The notes beneath the pieces were generated by a model. That model was not told the origin of the DNA. It ran no database searches and saw only the letters and a program-made list of their open reading frames with translations. From the NCBI GenBank assembly GCA_900079695.1, contig LT599022.1, positions 2,982,530 through 3,046,529 on the forward strand: DNA of 64,000 nt, given 5' to 3'. Shown here piece after piece: positions 1 through 10,280 of the stretch. This stretch comes from an uncultured Alphaproteobacteria bacterium. Its GTDB lineage: Bacteria; Pseudomonadota; Alphaproteobacteria; Rhodospirillales; Rhodospirillaceae. How positions within the stretch are numbered: the stretch's first letter is position 1; each line of letters starts with the position of its first letter. The position numbers were made by a program, and so were the translations under genes.

Positions 1-2
1 AC

Positions 3-155
3 ACCGCCCTCGCCATCGCCGAGCGCCTGACCGGCGACGACGTTCAGGTCGCCCTGATCAAGGACGGCGACCACCGCCTCTCCCGCCCCCAGGATCTCGC
101 CCTTCTGACCCATACCCTCGACACCCTGCTCGCCCTGCCGTCGGCGGAGGCGTGA
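3..155 (+). CDS. alpha/beta hydrolase, C-terminal end (partial)
   Basis: Only the last 50 codons are in the window; the gene begins upstream. The visible tail contains KDGDHRLSRPQD, which looks like the catalytic-histidine loop of alpha/beta hydrolases, placed near the C-terminus as expected for that fold, followed by a short helix (LLTHTLDTLLALP). This is consistent with a small serine hydrolase or esterase such as ABHD10-like thioesterases, but the nucleophile and acid are off-window, so substrate and subfamily cannot be assigned. Its stop lies 5 bases from the stop of the convergent lysE-type gene. Confidence 0.6.
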   Translation, partial: TALAIAERLTGDDVQVALIKDGDHRLSRPQDLALLTHTLDTLLALPSAEA

Positions 156-160
156 GCCCC

Positions 161-790
161 TCACACCACCGGTTTGAGGCGCAGGAGCAGAGCGCCGAAG
201 GCGACGAAGACGCCGCCGGTGACGCGGTTGAAGGCGGTGCGCAGCCGCGGGCTGCCGAGGTGGCGGGCGAGGCCTTTCCCGCCGAGGGCGTAGACCAGCA
301 TCCAGAACAGTTCGATCGCGGCGAAGGTGGCGACGAGGATCGCGAACTGCATCGCGGCGGGTTCGGCGGGATCGACGAACTGGGGCAGGAATGCGGTGGC
401 GAACAGCAGCAGTTTGGGATTGCTGGCGCACACGAAGAAGCCGCCCGCGAAGATCTTGCGCGACGTGGGGGCCGGAGCGGGCGCGGCGTCGGAGGCGATC
501 GCGACCGTGCCGCCGCGCCAGGACCGGATGCCGAGGTGGACGAGGTAGGCGACGCCGACGAAGCGCAGAATTTCGAACGCGCCGGGCAACGCCATCAATA
601 CCGCCGAGAGCCCGGCGGCCGACGCGGCGAGCACGGCGATCAGCGCGAGCAGGACCCCGGCCATCGCGATCAGGGCGCGGCGAACGCCGAGGGCGACGCT
701 GCGCGCGAGAATGTGCAGCATGTTCGGCCCCGGGGTGCCGGAGAGCAGGAACACCGCGGCGACGAACAGCGACAGAAGGTGCAGCGACAT
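161..790 (-). CDS. LysE/RhtB-family amino-acid exporter
   Basis: A 209-residue inner-membrane protein. It opens with MSLHLLSLFVAAVFLLSGTP followed by GPNML, the family signature near residues 19-24 (SGTPGPNM), then about six hydrophobic segments and the conserved NPK motif in the middle (CASNPKLLLF). LysE/RhtB/LeuE proteins export amino acids or their analogues with proton coupling. The start chosen is the ATG at 790, which gives the usual family length; a much longer frame upstream is the antisense shadow of the next gene. It lies 8 bases downstream of the PaiB-like gene on the same strand, so the two are probably co-transcribed. Substrate is not predictable from sequence. Confidence 0.88.
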   Translation of the reverse strand: MSLHLLSLFVAAVFLLSGTPGPNMLHILARSVALGVRRALIAMAGVLLALIAVLAASAAGLSAVLMALPGAFEILRFVGVAYLVHLGIRSWRGGTVAIASDAAPAPAPTSRKIFAGGFFVCASNPKLLLFATAFLPQFVDPAEPAAMQFAILVATFAAIELFWMLVYALGGKGLARHLGSPRLRTAFNRVTGGVFVAFGALLLRLKPVV

Positions 791-798
791 CGCGGGCC

Positions 799-1422
799 TC
801 AGCGCGGGATCAGCGGCGCGACCTCGCGGTCGCGGGGGTCGGCGGCGGCGGCGAGACCGGCGGCGACCCCGGAGCGGTCGGCGGCGGATTTGTTCTGGCT
901 CATCTTGCTCTTGCCGTCGAGCCGCGCGATCGGGATGCGCACGCCGACGATGCCCTTGAGCATCGCCGCGACGTAGTCCTCCGGCGCGTCGGCGAGGCTC
1001 CAGGGTTCGGCACGCCCGGCTTCGTGGCGGTCGGTGAGGCGGGCGAGGAGATCGCGCAACCGGTCGGTGTCGGTGAAGGTTTCGAGCGCCCCGTAGACGT
1101 GGACGGCGACATAGTTCCAGGTCGGCACCACCTTGTGGGTTTCCGCCTTGCTCGGATACCACGCGGGCGAAACGTAGGCCTCGGGTCCGGCGAAGATCGC
1201 GAGCGCCTCGCCGACCGGCGCGAGCCGGGCTTGCGGGTTGGCCCGCGCGAGGTGCCCGTAGAGGGTGCCGAGCGGGCCTTCGTCGGCCGCCAGCAGCAGC
1301 GGCAGCGGCGTTCCGATCAGCCCTTCGGCGGTGGTGGTGACGAGAGTGGCGAGCCGCGCCCGGGCGATGGCGCCATGCAGCGCCGGGAGGTCGTCTTCGC
1401 GGAAATGTTCGGGAACGTACAT
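799..1422 (-). CDS. PaiB-like FMN-binding negative transcriptional regulator
   Basis: A 207-residue protein of the PaiB family (split-barrel flavin-binding fold). It starts with MYVPEHFREDD and has the family blocks GHLARANPQ, AYVSPAWYPSK and VPTWNYVAVHVYG in the expected order, and the late block VGVRIPIARLDGKSKMSQNK. Family members bind FMN; in Bacillus PaiB represses protease and sporulation genes, but biochemical roles elsewhere are unclear. It precedes the LysE-type exporter in a likely two-gene operon. The start is the first Met of the conserved N-terminal block. Confidence 0.88.
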   Translation of the reverse strand: MYVPEHFREDDLPALHGAIARARLATLVTTTAEGLIGTPLPLLLAADEGPLGTLYGHLARANPQARLAPVGEALAIFAGPEAYVSPAWYPSKAETHKVVPTWNYVAVHVYGALETFTDTDRLRDLLARLTDRHEAGRAEPWSLADAPEDYVAAMLKGIVGVRIPIARLDGKSKMSQNKSAADRSGVAAGLAAAADPRDREVAPLIPR

Positions 1423-1467
1423 GGCGGGCTCTCCTTCGCCACGACGATTCCAGAGTTCCGCGCAAAA

Positions 1468-1491
1468 GAAAACCGGCCGGAGCCGGTTTTC
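1468..1491 (-). terminator. intrinsic terminator, probably of the 1517-1765 gene
   Basis: Eight-base arms AAAACCGG (1469-1476) and CCGGTTTT (1483-1490) enclose a six-base loop. Read on the minus strand the hairpin ends in TTTTCTTTT. It sits 26 bases past the stop of the small minus-strand gene and upstream of the PaiB start, so it should end that transcript before the next gene. Confidence 0.7.
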
Positions 1492-1516
1492 CGAAAATCG
1501 CGCGGAGACTGTGGCG

Positions 1517-1765
1517 TCAGCGCCGCACCGCGACCACGTCGACGGTGGCGGTGGGGGAGGCGCGGTAGGCCTCGATCGGATCGGTGGCCCAACGCACGGT
1601 GTCGCCGTCGGCGATGCGGTAGGCGAAGCGCGGCCGGGCGTCGATGGTCGGGGCCACCGAACTCAGGCTGAGGCGCTGCACGCCTTCGTGACGGGCGAGG
1701 GCGAGTTCGTTGTCGTAGGCGTTGCGTCCGCAGACGTAGATGCGATTGGGTCCGAAGCTTGCCAT
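1517..1765 (-). CDS. small protein of unknown function (82 aa)
   Basis: I do not recognise this protein. The chosen start (ATG at 1765, MASFGPNRIYVCGRNAYDNE) gives 82 residues with no signal peptide or membrane segment. The composition is mixed alpha/beta, with a C-terminal run TVDVVAVRR that could be an edge strand. It is divergent from the XRE regulator at 1956, and the shared 190-base region contains two copies of an operator-like repeat. It is followed by its own terminator. A longer frame exists upstream but would run through the repeats and lacks support. Confidence 0.55.
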   Translation of the reverse strand: MASFGPNRIYVCGRNAYDNELALARHEGVQRLSLSSVAPTIDARPRFAYRIADGDTVRWATDPIEAYRASPTATVDVVAVRR

Positions 1766-1842
1766 GGCCGGGTCCTCCGTGCCTTCGGGTTGAGCGAGAT
1801 CTCGCGCGCTTCCCGTAATTGGTATCCACTTTATGAAATTAT

Positions 1843-1888
1843 GCGCACCCAGTGCGTTTTTCAAGTGCAAAAAGGCGCACGCTGTGCG
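1843..1888. promoter_or_regulatory. two tandem operator-like inverted repeats
   Basis: Two near-identical sites, GCGCACccaGTGCG at 1843-1856 and GCGCACgctGTGCG at 1875-1888, each contain CGCAC-N3-GTGCG. Their starts are 32 bases apart, about three helical turns, so both would face the same side of DNA. They lie between the small gene 1517-1765 and the XRE gene 1956-2396. The simplest reading is binding sites for that XRE protein controlling both genes; this is inference. Confidence 0.55.
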
Positions 1889-1955
1889 TATCGTCGTTTG
1901 GGTATCGACAATCCGGTCGGGTTGTCCGGTCGGACAGACGGACGGAGAGACGCAG

Positions 1956-2396
1956 ATGGACGGAAAGCAGTTGAAGGCGTGGCGCAAATCGCTGGCGCTG
2001 TCGCAGAAGGAGGCGGCCGAGGCGCTCGGCCTGAAGCGCCGCATCTTTCAGTATTACGAGAAGGGCGAGCGCGACGGCGAGGCGATCAAGCCGCCGAAGA
2101 CGGTGCGACTCGCCTGCTGGGCGCTGACTCAGGGCGTGGTCGACTATCTCGGCCCGGAGCCGGAGAAGAAGGACGAGAAACCGGCGAAGCCGAAGAAGGC
2201 GGCCAAGCCCAAAAAGGCTCCCAAGGAGGTTCCGCCTGCCCCCGAACCGGCCGCGCCGGCGGTGGCGCCGTTCGCTTCGCCGGTCGAGGACATGGGCGGC
2301 ATCGCCCCGGTGCCCGCGCCGATCGACGCGGCGCTCGCGCCCGCGCCGAAGCCCGCGCGCAGGCCCCGCGCGCCGCGCAGGCCGAAGGCCGAGTAG
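1956..2396 (+). CDS. XRE-family helix-turn-helix regulator with a disordered basic/proline tail
   Basis: A 146-residue protein. Residues 1-65 form a Cro/CI-type helix-turn-helix ([20 protein letters not shown], then [18 protein letters not shown]). From about residue 70 the protein is low-complexity, rich in Lys, Pro and Ala ([16 protein letters not shown]), with no predicted fold. The ATG at 1956 follows a purine-rich stretch (ACGGAGAGA) and begins exactly at the domain; an upstream in-frame ATG at 1833 would place coding sequence across the operator repeats. It probably binds the paired CGCAC-N3-GTGCG sites upstream and regulates itself and the divergent small gene. Confidence 0.8.
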   Translation: MDGKQLKAWRKSLALSQKEAAEALGLKRRIFQYYEKGERDGEAIKPPKTVRLACWALTQGVVDYLGPEPEKKDEKPAKPKKAAKPKKAPKEVPPAPEPAAPAVAPFASPVEDMGGIAPVPAPIDAALAPAPKPARRPRAPRRPKAE

Positions 2397-2487
2397 GACT
2401 TCCTGCGGGCCGGGAAATGCACTATGTTCCGGGCGAGTCCGGCGTTCCGCGCCGGGCTCGCCGCAGCATGAACCGACCGGAACCCCC

Positions 2488-4290
<1,803 letters not shown>

Positions 4291-4363
4291 CGGGTTTTGT
4301 GAGGATTTTCACCGCCTGAGGCGCATCGCCGCGCTATGCTCGCCGCAACCCGGGGGAGCGAGC

Positions 4364-5734
4364 ATGCGCAGGTACGGCGGTTGGCTGGTGGTGGGTGCGG
4401 TCGCGGCGGCGGCGGCGGGGTTGTCGCGACTCGACGCGGTGCGGGAACTCGGGGCGGGCCCGGCGCTGATCCTGATCCTGACGATGCTGGCGCTGTGGGC
4501 CACCGGGGTGATCGCCGAATACGTCACCGCGATGGTGTTCTTCACCGCCGCGATCCTGTTCGCGATCGCGCCTCCCGAGGTGACGTTCGCGGGGTTTTCC
4601 TCCACCGCGTTCTGGCTGATCTTTCCGGGGCTGTTCATCGGCGTCGCGGTCAACCGCACCGGCCTCGGCGACCGTCTCGCGCGGCGGCTGCTGGCGCGCT
4701 TCCCCAAGAGTTACGTCGGCGTGGTGTTCGGCAACGCGATCCTGGGCGTGGCGATGGCGTTCATCATGCCTTCGGCGATGGGGCGCATCCTCCTGCTGCT
4801 GCCGATCTTCTCGGCGATCGCCGCGCGGCTCGGCTACGCGCCGGGGTCGCGGCCCTATGTCGGCGTGGTGCTGTCGGGGATTTTCGGCACCTTCTTTCCC
4901 GCCGTCACCATCCTTCCCGCCAACGTGCCGAACGTGGTGCTGATCGGCGCGGCCGAGGCGATGGGGATCGCCCCGCCGGACTTCGCCCACTATCTGCTGC
5001 TGCATTTCCCGGTGATGGGGGCGCTGCGCACCGTGCTCACCACCGCGATCGTCGCCTGGATGTATCGCGGCGGTGCGGCGCGACCGGTGTCCGACGACGG
5101 CGCGGCCACGCCGATGACCGCCGCCGAGTGGCGGCTTTCGGCGATTCTCGCGCTGGCGCTGCTGCTGTGGTGCACCGACAGCTGGCACCACATCTCGCCC
5201 GCCTGGGTCGGCATGCTCGCGGGGATCGCCTGCCTGCTGCCCGGCGTCGGCGTGCTGGGAGCGGATGCGATCCAGCGCATCAACGTCGCCTCGCTGTTCT
5301 ACATCGCCGCGATCGTTGGCCTCGGCGTGCTGGTCTCGACCTCCGGCATCGGGCGGCTCGCCGCCGACGGCCTGCTCGCGGTGCTGCCGTTCGAGCCCGG
5401 CAGCCCGGCGCGCAACTTCGGCCTGCTCGCGGGGATCGCGTCGCTCACCGGGGTGCTCGCCTCGCAGCCGGGGATTCCGGCGGTGCTGACGCCCCTCGCG
5501 CGGGAGTTCGCGGCGGCCTCCGGCTTGCCGCTGATGACGGTGCTGATGACCCAGGTGCTGGGCTACGCCACCGTGCTGCTGACCTTCCAGGCGCCCGCCC
5601 TGGTGGTGGCGATCCAGGCGCTCGATCTGCCGATGCGGGAGGCCAACAAGCTCTGCTTCGCGGTTTCCGCCGCGTCGATCGTGCTGTTGTGGCCGCTGAA
5701 CTATCTGTGGTGGGCGTGGCTAGGCCTGTTCTAG
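4364..5734 (+). CDS. SLC13/DASS-type anion permease
   Basis: A 456-residue polytopic membrane protein with about 11-12 hydrophobic helices. Family-type features include the hairpin-like ITILPANVPNVVL region in the first half and LASQPGIPAVLTPLA in the second half, which correspond to the two pseudo-repeat substrate/sodium loops of DASS transporters. Such proteins carry dicarboxylates, citrate or sulfate. The canonical SNT motifs are not clear, so ion coupling and substrate are open. It converges on the SLC10-like gene with a 15-base overlap of the 3' ends. Confidence 0.75.
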   Translation: MRRYGGWLVVGAVAAAAAGLSRLDAVRELGAGPALILILTMLALWATGVIAEYVTAMVFFTAAILFAIAPPEVTFAGFSSTAFWLIFPGLFIGVAVNRTGLGDRLARRLLARFPKSYVGVVFGNAILGVAMAFIMPSAMGRILLLLPIFSAIAARLGYAPGSRPYVGVVLSGIFGTFFPAVTILPANVPNVVLIGAAEAMGIAPPDFAHYLLLHFPVMGALRTVLTTAIVAWMYRGGAARPVSDDGAATPMTAAEWRLSAILALALLLWCTDSWHHISPAWVGMLAGIACLLPGVGVLGADAIQRINVASLFYIAAIVGLGVLVSTSGIGRLAADGLLAVLPFEPGSPARNFGLLAGIASLTGVLASQPGIPAVLTPLAREFAAASGLPLMTVLMTQVLGYATVLLTFQAPALVVAIQALDLPMREANKLCFAVSAASIVLLWPLNYLWWAWLGLF

Positions 5735-6700
5735 GCTCTGCCCCTGGGCGGCGTAGCGCCGCGCCAGCACCGCGCAAACCATCAGCTGGATCTGGTGGAA
5801 GATCATCAGCGGCAGCACGATCATGCCGACGCTCGCGGCGGGGAAGAGGATGTTCGCCATCGGCACCCCGGCGGCGAGGCTCTTCTTCGATCCGCAGAAG
5901 ACGATGGTGATCTCGTCGGCGCGGTCGAACCCGAGGCGCCGCGCGACGAACGTCGTCGAAACCAGCAGAAGCCCGAGAATCGTGCAGCACACCACCACCA
6001 GCGTCAGGGTGGAGATCGGCGTCAGGCGATGCCACAGGCCGTTGATCACCGCCTCGGAAAACGCGCCGTAGACCACCATCAGAATCGATCCGCGGTCGAA
6101 CGCCGAAAGGACCTTCTTGTTGCGGAGCGCCCACGCTCCCACCCATGGGTGGACGAGTTGCCCAACCACGAACGGCAGCAGGATCTGGGTGACGATCGCC
6201 TGGATCTGGTCGAGGGTGATCTCGCCGCCCTGGGCATGCATCAGCAGGCCCACCAGCAGCGGCGTGATGGCCACGCCGAACAGGCTCGATGCCGAGGCGC
6301 TGCAGACCGCGGCGGCGACGTTGCCGCCCGCGATCGAGGTGAAGGCGATCGACGACTGCACCGTCGAGGGCAGGCAGCAGAGGTAGATCAGCCCGAGCGC
6401 GAGGCCGGACGGCAGCACCGCCTCGGGCAACTGTGCGAACGCCACGCCGAGCAGCGGGAATACGCCGAAGGTGAAGACGATCACCGTGAGGTGCAGCCGC
6501 CAGTGCAGCATCCCCGCCATCACCGCCTGGCGCGACAGGCGCGCGCCGTGCAGGAAGAACAGCAGCGCGATCGCCACTGCGGTGGCATCGCCCCAGATCG
6601 CGGCGAACGGGCCGTGCGCGGGGACGACGGTTGCGAGAAGGACGACGATCACCAGCGCGGTGGTGAAGCGGTCGGGGAGAACGCGGGCGAAAGCGGACAT
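5720..6700 (-). CDS. bile-acid:sodium symporter family protein (SLC10A7/YfeH type)
   Basis: A 326-residue protein with about ten membrane segments. The first part has FFLHGARLSRQAVM, the middle CCLPSTVQSSIAFTSIAGGN and the late part EITIVFCGSKKSLAAGVPMA, motifs shared by the YfeH/SLC10A7 branch. Members are sodium-dependent organic-anion symporters by homology, but the bacterial substrates are mostly unknown. The 3' end overlaps the convergent SLC13-type gene. Confidence 0.85.
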   Translation of the reverse strand: MSAFARVLPDRFTTALVIVVLLATVVPAHGPFAAIWGDATAVAIALLFFLHGARLSRQAVMAGMLHWRLHLTVIVFTFGVFPLLGVAFAQLPEAVLPSGLALGLIYLCCLPSTVQSSIAFTSIAGGNVAAAVCSASASSLFGVAITPLLVGLLMHAQGGEITLDQIQAIVTQILLPFVVGQLVHPWVGAWALRNKKVLSAFDRGSILMVVYGAFSEAVINGLWHRLTPISTLTLVVVCCTILGLLLVSTTFVARRLGFDRADEITIVFCGSKKSLAAGVPMANILFPAASVGMIVLPLMIFHQIQLMVCAVLARRYAAQGQSLEQA

Positions 6701-6807
6701 GGCGACCTAAATAGGAATATTCAGGATTCGCCCATCGTATTCCTGAGCGAGTGTTATGTATACTTTAATTTCGGGCAAGCCCGACCGGCCGCAGGACCGC
6801 GGCGGGA

Positions 6808-7134
6808 TCAGCGCGGCGACGAGGAAAACCGCATCGAAGCTTCGCGATACTCGGCGCGCCTGCGACGGGGCCGACAGGCGAGCACCAGCGAGCCGCCGAG
6901 AAGTCCGATCACCGTCCATGCCGGCCATCCGAGCAGAATCTGCCCGACCGCATCGTGCCACGCCGCGTGGCCGCCGAGACCGAAGGCGGGAGCGTGGCCG
7001 GTGACCAGAGTCCAGAGCTCCCCGGTGGCGATCGCGTCATACGCGCCGGTACCCACGGCGACGATCCCCTCCGCCGCGGCGATCAGCCCGGCAATCCCCA
7101 ACAGAAGCCAACCAAGAACACGTCCGAGAGTCAT
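6808..7134 (-). CDS. small membrane protein of unknown function
   Basis: A 108-residue protein from the ATG at 7134 (MTLGRVLGWLLLGIAGLIAA). It has an N-terminal hydrophobic helix, a polar middle with several His and Trp residues, and a second membrane helix (WPAWTVIGLLGGSLVLACRP) followed by a basic tail. This resembles a short inner-membrane protein with positive-inside topology. An upstream in-frame ATG at 7149 would add five residues. I do not recognise the family. Confidence 0.6.
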   Translation of the reverse strand: MTLGRVLGWLLLGIAGLIAAAEGIVAVGTGAYDAIATGELWTLVTGHAPAFGLGGHAAWHDAVGQILLGWPAWTVIGLLGGSLVLACRPRRRRAEYREASMRFSSSPR

Positions 7135-7340
7135 GCAAACCTCAAACATCCCCGAGAGCTAGGCATTCTTTTTTGTTCTTCGTGGCAAATTTGCCGCGAA
7201 ATGTCCGAAGATTCAACCGAATTCCTGAAATCCCCTTGACATCCCCTCCCTGTCATATACCCCGTTACGCATCGTAATAGAAGCCTTGCATTCGACAGGC
7301 AGGTTCGCTAGAAACGACGCCTCGCGCGGATGCGCGAATC

Positions 7341-7430
7341 GGAGGGGTGGCCGAGCGGTTTAAGGCGCACGCCTGGAAAGCGTGTTGGGGTGGAAGCCCC
7401 TCGCGGGTTCGAATCCCGCCTCCTCCGCCA
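7341..7430 (+). tRNA. tRNA-Ser (GGA anticodon)
   Basis: A 90-base class II tRNA with encoded CCA. Acceptor arms are GGAGGGG and CTCCTCC with one G-T pair, the anticodon stem-loop is CACGC-CTGGAAA-GCGTG giving anticodon GGA, a long variable arm follows (GTTGGGGTGGAAGCCCC region), and the T arm is GCGGG-TTCGAAT-CCCGC. The 3' end serves as the integration site of the island that begins immediately downstream. Confidence 0.97.
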
Positions 7431-7431
7431 G
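7414..7431 (+). repeat. attL-like sequence (tRNA-Ser 3' end)
   Basis: TCCCGCCTCCTCCGCCAG spans the end of the T arm, the acceptor strand, CCA and one further base. It matches 16 of 18 positions with 14198-14215. The integrase gene starts about 90 bases downstream, the usual arrangement for tRNA-targeting tyrosine integrases. Confidence 0.65.
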
Positions 7432-7521
7432 CGATTCCCTAAACCGCTGATCTCCCTGTAGATCGTTGGGAATCCATCACAAAATCTTCTCGTTGCTCCA
7501 TTGGACTGTTACAGTGGGGGC

Positions 7522-9312
7522 ATGGAGAAGATGCCTGGACACCCTCGCCTATACCGCCGTGGCGCGACCTACTACCACCGCGCAGCGATTCCGGTGGATA
7601 TCGCGGACACGTACCCCAAGACCGAAGAAACGTTCTCGCTCCGCACCAAGGACTATCAGGACGCGCTGAAGCTCGTCCGCATCGAGGCGGTGCGGGTGGA
7701 TCGGCTGTTCGACGAACACCGGCATCGGCTGGCGTTCCAGACACAGCCGAGCGTGGACGACTTGTCCGAGGAGCAGATCAAGCACGTTGGCGAGGTCTAC
7801 TACGCCCACCTGCTGGACGAGGATGACGAGGTCCGCAACGAGGCCTTCGAGGGTACGTCTTTCGACGAGTACGCGGAGGACATCGAGGACTTCGACGCCA
7901 TGACCCGCTACGCCTACGCGCGGGGCGAGGTCGATGTCTTCTACGAGAGCGAGGTGGACGAGGTTCTGTCCTGGTCTTCGGTGAACATCCGCCTTGCCGC
8001 CGGTGCGGCTTGTCGTCGCAAGGTCGCGCGTGTGCTTCAGGCTGCTGCCATCCGTGCCTACAAGGCCAAGCGGGCCAGGAACGAGGGCGAGCCGGTGGAA
8101 ACGCCGCAGCCTTTGTCCACGTCCCAGGTTCCAGTTTCCAACGTTACCGTCTTCGCCCGTTCGAGCCGCCCAACCACTTCGCCGGGCATTCCCCTGCTGT
8201 CGCAGTTGGTCGAGGAATGGGCCGCCGAGAAGTCGCGGACTGCGTGGGTGCCCAAGACCGCGCATGAGCATCGGGTCTGGATGGGGCACTTCATCGCCGT
8301 GAACGGCGACCGGGCCTGGACCGAGTACGGCAAGGCGGAGGCGCGGGCGTTCAAAGCGGTGCTGATGCACCTGCCCGCGAACTGGAACAAGTTCGACGCG
8401 TTCAAGGGGATGGGTGTCGCCGAGGCCGCTGAGAAGGCACGGCAGACGGGGATGCCGCCGATGTCGGAGAAAAACCTCAATAAGGTGCTGAGCTACGTCG
8501 GCTCCCTTTGGACCTGGGCGGCGGATCAGTACGATGAATGCCCGCTCAACCCGTTCAAAGGCCTGCGGATCAAGGCGAAGGGGCGCAACGTCCGCGACGA
8601 GCGCGACCCGTTCACCCTGGAGGAGTTGAAGGCGATCTTCCATGCGCCGCTCTATACAGGCTGCAAGTCCATCCGGGAGTGGGTGTCGCCGGGTTCGTTG
8701 ATCCCCCGCGATACCGGGATGTTCTGGGTGCCGCTGATTGCCCTGTTCACCGGGGCGCGGTCCGGCGAGATCATCCAGCTTCGGGTCGAGGACGTACGGG
8801 AGGAGCAGGGCGTCCGCTTCATCGACATCAATGACGATGGCGACGACAAGCGGCTCAAGACCGCGAACAGCAAGCGCATCAGTCCCATCCACCCCATGCT
8901 GATCGAACTCGGGCTGCTGGACCATGTGGAGCGGCAGAAGCGGCGGGGCGAGGTGCGCCTGTTCCCGGAGATGCCCCTGGGCGAGGACGGCTACTACTCG
9001 TCGCCCTACTCGAAGAAGTTCCGGCGCTTCCTGGACGTGCTGAAGATCAAGCGCAGCAAGAACGCTTTCCACAGCTTCCGCCATAGCTTCGAGGACGCCT
9101 GCCGCGATTCCGGCATCCCGAAGGAGATCATGGATACCCTTCAGGGGCACGGCGAGGAGGGGATGTCAGGCCGCTATGGTCGGGGCTACGTCTTGACGAA
9201 GCTTAACGAGGCGATGGCGCAACTCCGCTACGAGGGTTTGGACCTGTCGCACCTCCGCCCCCGAAATCAGGCAGAAAAATCTGAGCCACCCACCAATCAG
9301 GCGGCAGAGTAA
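7522..9312 (+). CDS. tyrosine site-specific recombinase (integrase)
   Basis: A 596-residue integrase. The N-terminus (MPGHPRLYRRGATYYHRAAI) is a DUF6538-type opening common in island integrases. A core-binding segment covers roughly residues 220-340, and the catalytic domain lies at about 370-570 with the expected residues: Arg in LFTGARSGEI, Lys in RLKTANSKR, His-x-x-Arg in HSFRHSFED, His in LQGHGEEG, and the nucleophile Tyr in MSGRYGRGY. It would integrate and excise the island at the tRNA-Ser 3' end. ATG at 7522 or 7531 is likely; a GGGGG tract just upstream fits the latter spacing better. A TTG at 7501 is also in frame. Confidence 0.92.
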   Translation: MEKMPGHPRLYRRGATYYHRAAIPVDIADTYPKTEETFSLRTKDYQDALKLVRIEAVRVDRLFDEHRHRLAFQTQPSVDDLSEEQIKHVGEVYYAHLLDEDDEVRNEAFEGTSFDEYAEDIEDFDAMTRYAYARGEVDVFYESEVDEVLSWSSVNIRLAAGAACRRKVARVLQAAAIRAYKAKRARNEGEPVETPQPLSTSQVPVSNVTVFARSSRPTTSPGIPLLSQLVEEWAAEKSRTAWVPKTAHEHRVWMGHFIAVNGDRAWTEYGKAEARAFKAVLMHLPANWNKFDAFKGMGVAEAAEKARQTGMPPMSEKNLNKVLSYVGSLWTWAADQYDECPLNPFKGLRIKAKGRNVRDERDPFTLEELKAIFHAPLYTGCKSIREWVSPGSLIPRDTGMFWVPLIALFTGARSGEIIQLRVEDVREEQGVRFIDINDDGDDKRLKTANSKRISPIHPMLIELGLLDHVERQKRRGEVRLFPEMPLGEDGYYSSPYSKKFRRFLDVLKIKRSKNAFHSFRHSFEDACRDSGIPKEIMDTLQGHGEEGMSGRYGRGYVLTKLNEAMAQLRYEGLDLSHLRPRNQAEKSEPPTNQAAE

Positions 9313-9329
9313 TTATCCCCCCGGTATGG

Positions 9330-10013
9330 TCAGTCCTTCGCAAATTCGTCGTACCGGCGAATTTCCTTGGTTGCGAGGAAGTGGTGGTAGTCATCGAGCC
9401 ATTGCTTGATTTCGGGAGAGGTCAGCGAGTGGCTTGAGAGCACTTGCTCTAGCGCGGAAGGGGCAGGGGCGACGCTATCCTTGAAGGCATTGCGGAGTTC
9501 TCCTCGGGCAGGTGTGAAGGCCGAGGCATTCGGGGCTGCCGCTTCGGCGGCTTTCGTGATGTGGTTCAAGTAGAGGATGCCTATGGCATTTCTCCATCCG
9601 GCCTCGGCGCGGTCGATTTGTTCTTGAGATGCGCCGATCTTTTGCAAGCTCGCAATCATCTTGGGGTGGTAGTCGAGGCGGCTTTTTGTGGAAAGTCCTC
9701 CCCAGAACATCCCGGCGCTTAGGTCGGTAAGAGTTGCGTCGGTTATGGTTGTTGCAACCTCCCGCAATTGCTCGATGGTGGCGTTGGCCTCGTTTATCGC
9801 TTCACGCATTTCGGCCTTGAGAGGGCCGAGGGAAACTTTGGTCAAGTCGTCGAACCTCGACACTATGGTCACGAAAGCTCCACAGAGTGCGGCGATCCAA
9901 GCCGTGCTTGTGTCGTGATACTTCAGCCCGACGATGATTGGAGCCGCGAGCGTGAAGGTCGTGCCCGCTTTGAATAAGGTTGGGATGTACCAAGGCTGTG
10001 TGGTCGTCGACAT
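9330..10013 (-). CDS. island membrane-anchored protein of unknown function
   Basis: A 227-residue protein from the second of two adjacent ATG codons (10013); GGAAGG upstream is spaced better for it than for 10016. Two hydrophobic helices near residues 10-50 (FTLAAPIIVGLKY and WIAALCGAFVTIVSRF) are followed by a helical, probably coiled cytoplasmic part (KAEMREAINEANATIEQLRE) and an acidic C-terminus. No family recognised. It points opposite to the other island genes and ends 18 bases from the integrase stop. Location in the cargo region suggests a phage-interaction, exclusion or maintenance role, but nothing in the sequence proves it. Confidence 0.6.
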   Translation of the reverse strand: MSTTTQPWYIPTLFKAGTTFTLAAPIIVGLKYHDTSTAWIAALCGAFVTIVSRFDDLTKVSLGPLKAEMREAINEANATIEQLREVATTITDATLTDLSAGMFWGGLSTKSRLDYHPKMIASLQKIGASQEQIDRAEAGWRNAIGILYLNHITKAAEAAAPNASAFTPARGELRNAFKDSVAPAPSALEQVLSSHSLTSPEIKQWLDDYHHFLATKEIRRYDEFAKD

Positions 10014-10219
10014 CATCGCCCTTCCAAAGAAATTTTGCAGTCCGCAAGGTAGCACCGGCTCAGTCCCCGGTCATGTTCGGAGACGTTCAGAAAACCCTAC
10101 TCGGATCAGGCGTGACCAAACGCGGATTTCAGCGGCCTTCAAGGCTGCTGAGAATCGTTCATAAACCAGTTGTTTTCTAAACGGTCACGACAAAACACGT
10201 AAAGTGAGTATGAGAACTC

Positions 10220-10248
10220 TTGACGTGTGTTCAGGGATAGAACATATT
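10220..10248 (+). promoter_or_regulatory. sigma-70-type promoter of the island XRE gene
   Basis: TTGACG at 10220-10225 and CATATT at 10243-10248 are separated by exactly 17 bases. The XRE start codon is at 10281, leaving a short leader. Half-sites AACACG (about 10194) and CGTGTGTT (about 10224, overlapping the -35) match the operator just downstream. Confidence 0.6.
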
Positions 10249-10250
10249 CC

Positions 10251-10268
10251 GCGTGTTGGAAAACACGC
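10251..10268 (+). promoter_or_regulatory. operator-like inverted repeat at the XRE promoter
   Basis: GCGTGTT-GGAA-AACACGC, a perfect 7-base inverted repeat placed directly after the -10 element, where bound repressor would block initiation. Related half-sites occur at the -35 and upstream. Probably the autoregulatory site of the XRE protein encoded at 10281. Confidence 0.6.
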
Positions 10269-10280
10269 ACGAGGTGTCCT

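Noticed and set aside
7236-7261. Promoter-like TTGACA and TATACC before tRNA-Ser
   Set aside because: The spacing is only 14 bases; no better -10 is seen, so a promoter is not called although transcription must start nearby.
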